In this document: piece by piece, positions 4,893-7,745 of the stretch | How positions within the stretch are numbered: the stretch's first letter is position 1 | Layout: each line of letters begins with the position of its first letter | Origin: DATEOR01 sp035273885 | GTDB lineage: Bacteria; Actinomycetota; Thermoleophilia; Gaiellales; Gaiellaceae | Direction of reading: 5' to 3' | Assembly (NCBI GenBank): GCA_035273885.1 | Contig: DATEOR010000074.1 | Location: 1 to 7,745, forward strand | Length of the DNA: 7,745 bases | Program-made: the position numbers and the translations under genes | The notes under the pieces: generated by a model | Databases searched by the model: none | The model's input: the letters and a program-made list of their open reading frames with translations, nothing else | What the model was told of the DNA's origin: nothing

Positions 4893-7745
4893 GTGAGCGC
4901 GCTCGCCCCTTTCAGCCCCACCGTCCGCCGCTGGTTCGAGCAGACCTTCGACGCGCCGACACCCGCCCAGGATCGCGGCTGGCCTGCGATTGCCTCCGGC
5001 AAGCACACGTTGATCCAGGCGCCGACGGGCTCCGGAAAGACCCTGGCAGCCTTTCTCTGGGCACTCGACCGCGCTCGACCGGACGAGGGCATTCAGGTTC
5101 TCTACGTCAGCCCGCTGAAGGCGCTCAACTACGACGTCGAGCGCAACCTCCGCGGCCCCCTCGCGGGCATCGGCTCCAACCTCACAGTCGGCGTCCGCAC
5201 CGGCGACACTCCCGCGAAGGAGCGCGCGGCGATGTTGCGCAACCCGCCGGACATTCTCATCACGACGCCCGAGTCGCTCTTCCTCTTGCTCACGTCCCGG
5301 GCCCGCGAGACGCTTCGCACCGTCCGGTTCGTGATCGTGGACGAGGTTCATGCGGTCGCCGGCACGAAGCGCGGCGCCCACCTCGCCCTCAGCCTCGAAC
5401 GGCTCGAGCGTCTCACCGCCGAGCCCGTGCAGCGCATCGGGCTCTCTGCGACCCAGCGGCCGCTTGACGAGATCGGTCGGTTCGTCTCAGGTGGTCGCGA
5501 CATCGAGCTCGTCGACGCGGGGCGGGCGAAGGAGCTCGACCTGCGCGTGGTCGTTCCCGTCGAGGACATGCGCGAGCCGGGCGAGGGCGGCTCGATCTGG
5601 CCCTCGATCTACCCGGAGCTCCTTCAGCTCGTCGAGAGCCACCGCTCGACGATCGTCTTCGTGAACAACCGTCGGCTGGCCGAGCGGCTCGCCCTCAGGC
5701 TGAACGAGCTCGCCGAGCGCGAGATCGCGCGAGCGCATCATGGCTCACTGGCACGCGAGCAGCGCGTCGAGGTCGAGGAGCTGCTGAAGCGCGGGGAGAT
5801 CCCGGCACTCGTCGCCACGTCGTCGCTCGAGCTCGGAATCGACATGGGCGCCGTCGACCTCGTCATCCAGGTCGAGTCGCCCAAGTCCGTCGCGCGCGGT
5901 CTACAGCGGGTCGGGCGCGCCGGCCATCGGCTCGACGAGCCGTCGAAGGGGCGCATCTTCCCCAAGTTTCGAGCTGACCTCCTCGAGTCCGCAGTGGTCG
6001 CCGAGCGTATGCGAGAGGGCGCGATCGAGGAAACACGGGTGCCGCGAAACCCGCTGGACGTGCTGGCGCAGCAGATCGTCGCAATCGCGGCCGATGAGGA
6101 GATCTCGGTGGACGAGCTGCACGAGCTCGTGCGGCGCGCATACCCGTTCCGCGACCTCACGCGGAAGCAGCTCGAGAACGTCCTCGACATGCTCGCGGGC
6201 CGCTACCCGTCGGAGGAGTTCGCCGAGCTTCGCCCGCGCATCGTCTGGGACCGCGTGCGCGGCTTCGTCCGGGGTCGCGAGGGCGCGCGACGGCTCGCCG
6301 TCACGAACGCGGGCACGATTCCCGACCGCGGTCTCTTCGGCGTCTACCTCGTCGAGGGTGGAGGCCGCGTGGGCGAGCTCGACGAAGAAATGGTCTACGA
6401 GGCTCGCGCCGGGCAGACGTTTCTCCTCGGGGCATCGACCTGGCGGATCGAGGAGATCACCCGCGACCGCGTCCTCGTGTCGCCGGCGCCGGGAATTCCC
6501 GGTCTGGTTCCTTTCTGGAAGGGCGAGGGGGTCGGTCGGCCCTTCGAGCTCGGTCAAGCGATCGGGCGCACCGCCCGGGAGCTCGTCGGCCTGGACGACG
6601 AGCGCGCGGTGAGCCGCCTGACCGAGCAGCACTCGCTCGACGAGCGGGCGGCGCAGAACCTGCTCACGTACCTGCGCGAGCAGGAGGAGGCCACGCGTGC
6701 GATTCCGTCCGACAGGACCGTCGTCGTCGAGCGCTTCCGCGACGAGATCGGCGACTGGCGCCTCTGCATCCTCACGCCCTTCGGTGGGCGGGTGCACGCC
6801 CCATGGTCGCTCGCACTCACCGCTCGTCTGCGCGAGTCGCTCAGGCTCGAGGTGAATGCGATCTGGTCGGACGACGGCATCGCCCTCCACCTTCCCGACG
6901 CGGACGCCCCGCCGCCGATCGACGACGTCCTCATCGACCCGGCCGAGCTGGAGGAGAGGGTCGTCACCGAGCTCGCGGGAACTGCGCTCTTCGGCGCGCG
7001 GTTTCGTGAGAACGCCGCACGCGCCCTGCTCATCCCGCGCCGCCGGCCAGGGCAGAGGACGCCGCTCTGGCAGCAGCGGCTCAAGGCGCAGGGGCTCCTT
7101 CAGGTTGCCCGGCGCTACTCCGACTTCCCTGTGATCCTCGAGACCTACCGCGAGTGTCTGCAAGACGTCTTCGACCTGCCGGCGCTGCGTGAGCTGCTCG
7201 CCGCTCTCCGCCAGCGTCGTATCGATCTCGTCGAGGTCGAGACTGCGACGGCGTCGCCGTACGCCTCTTCGCTCCTTTTCGACTACGTCGCCACGTACAT
7301 GTACGAGGACGACACGCCGCTTGCAGAGCGCCGGGCCCAGGCCCTCGCGCTCGACCGTGACCTCCTGAAGGAGCTGCTCGGCCAGGAGGAGCTGCGCGAC
7401 CTCATCGACCCGGCTGCGCTCGAGCAGGTCGAGGAGGAGCTTCGCGGCTCGCCGAAGAGTCCGGACCAGCTCCACGATCTCCTGCTTCGCAGGGGCGACC
7501 TTCGTCCAGGTGAGTACGAGGTCGCACTCGCCGAGCCGCTCGAGGCCGAGCGCCGGGCTGTGCAAATCCGTGTGGAGGGTGAAGCTCGACTCATCGCGGC
7601 CGAAGATGCCGGCCGCTATCGGGACGCCGTCGGCGCGATGCCGCCTGCCGGCCTCCCTGATGCTTTCCTCGAGTCCGGAGAGAATGCCCTCGGCGGCCTT
7701 CTTGTCCGCTACGCACGCGGACGCGGGCCTTTCACGACGGCGGAG
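4893..7745 (+). CDS. lhr: Lhr-type superfamily 2 helicase (3' end beyond window)
   Basis: The frame stays open for 951 codons to the window edge. RecA1 has Walker A APTGSGKT (43-50), YVSPLKAL (71-78), TTPESL (124-129), DEVH (150-153) and SAT (185-187). RecA2 has IVFVNNRR (254-261), SSLELGIDMG (310-319) and motif VI QRVGRAGH (338-345). Then come the Lhr winged-helix region with VPRNPLDVLAQQIVAIA (about 384-400), the TIPDRG block (about 475) that starts the beta-barrel, and the rest of the Lhr core to about 850. The final GLLVRYARGRGPFTTAE is where the Lhr C-terminal extension begins, so this is the long (about 1500-residue) bacterial Lhr rather than a core-only form. Known Lhr proteins are ATP-dependent 3'-to-5' single-strand DNA translocases that unwind DNA and especially RNA:DNA duplexes. 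Mycobacterial lhr is DNA-damage inducible, and a uracil-DNA glycosylase activity has been reported for the C-terminal half of E. coli Lhr. GTG 4893 gives the usual N-terminus FSPTVRRWFEQTF..PTPAQ. It is divergent from the HhH-GPD gene. Confidence 0.95.
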   Translation, partial: MSALAPFSPTVRRWFEQTFDAPTPAQDRGWPAIASGKHTLIQAPTGSGKTLAAFLWALDRARPDEGIQVLYVSPLKALNYDVERNLRGPLAGIGSNLTVGVRTGDTPAKERAAMLRNPPDILITTPESLFLLLTSRARETLRTVRFVIVDEVHAVAGTKRGAHLALSLERLERLTAEPVQRIGLSATQRPLDEIGRFVSGGRDIELVDAGRAKELDLRVVVPVEDMREPGEGGSIWPSIYPELLQLVESHRSTIVFVNNRRLAERLALRLNELAEREIARAHHGSLAREQRVEVEELLKRGEIPALVATSSLELGIDMGAVDLVIQVESPKSVARGLQRVGRAGHRLDEPSKGRIFPKFRADLLESAVVAERMREGAIEETRVPRNPLDVLAQQIVAIAADEEISVDELHELVRRAYPFRDLTRKQLENVLDMLAGRYPSEEFAELRPRIVWDRVRGFVRGREGARRLAVTNAGTIPDRGLFGVYLVEGGGRVGELDEEMVYEARAGQTFLLGASTWRIEEITRDRVLVSPAPGIPGLVPFWKGEGVGRPFELGQAIGRTARELVGLDDERAVSRLTEQHSLDERAAQNLLTYLREQEEATRAIPSDRTVVVERFRDEIGDWRLCILTPFGGRVHAPWSLALTARLRESLRLEVNAIWSDDGIALHLPDADAPPPIDDVLIDPAELEERVVTELAGTALFGARFRENAARALLIPRRRPGQRTPLWQQRLKAQGLLQVARRYSDFPVILETYRECLQDVFDLPALRELLAALRQRRIDLVEVETATASPYASSLLFDYVATYMYEDDTPLAERRAQALALDRDLLKELLGQEELRDLIDPAALEQVEEELRGSPKSPDQLHDLLLRRGDLRPGEYEVALAEPLEAERRAVQIRVEGEARLIAAEDAGRYRDAVGAMPPAGLPDAFLESGENALGGLLVRYARGRGPFTTAE

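Noticed and set aside
5901..7565. Open frame of 554 codons on the - strand opposite lhr
   Set aside because: It lies entirely within lhr, whose helicase motifs are continuous on the + strand. Its translation is low in complexity and rich in Arg, Leu, Val and Glu with no motif, as expected for an antisense shadow in GC-rich DNA.

Overview
The window is a GC-rich (roughly 70 percent by eye) stretch of ordinary bacterial chromosome. Leucine codons are dominated by CTC/CTG, intergenic gaps are short, several genes start with GTG, and there is a putative CTG start. The gene set (an actinobacterial-type HhH-GPD protein, a full-length Lhr helicase, a PYROXD2-like flavoprotein and an M74 endopeptidase) suggests a member of the Actinomycetota, perhaps of the Thermoleophilia kind. 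That assignment is an inference from protein style and base composition. I see no mobile element, CRISPR array, rRNA or tRNA.

Layout. (1) Bases 2-70 hold the last 22 codons of an unidentified + strand gene, meeting a - strand gene tail to tail. (2) Bases 67-1443 hold a divergent pair of predicted exported peptidoglycan peptidases, an M14/MpaA-like zinc amidase on - and an M74/MepA-like endopeptidase on +, separated by 48 bp. (3) Bases 1453-4049 hold an acyl-CoA dehydrogenase overlapping by four bases a PYROXD2/phytoene-desaturase-like FAD oxidoreductase. They form a likely two-gene oxidative lipid-metabolism unit, and the second gene apparently starts at CTG inside CTGA. (4) Bases 4050-7745 hold a divergent pair of predicted DNA repair genes: a small HhH-GPD protein on - and the first 951 codons of lhr on +, which runs off the window. 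A 252 bp gap separates them and carries two inverted repeats.

A recurrent signal not captured by gene calls is promoter geometry. Three genes (acyl-CoA dehydrogenase, HhH-GPD protein, lhr) have a TANNNT -10 hexamer ending exactly six bases before the start codon and no convincing Shine-Dalgarno. This is what leaderless mRNAs would look like. In one of them the -10 hexamer contains the stop codon of the gene upstream.

I do not see a clear new biological system. The points most worth a second look are the leaderless start pattern, the CTG start, the HhH-GPD protein lacking canonical glycosylase catalytic residues beside lhr, and the dyad symmetry overlapping the HhH-GPD promoter.
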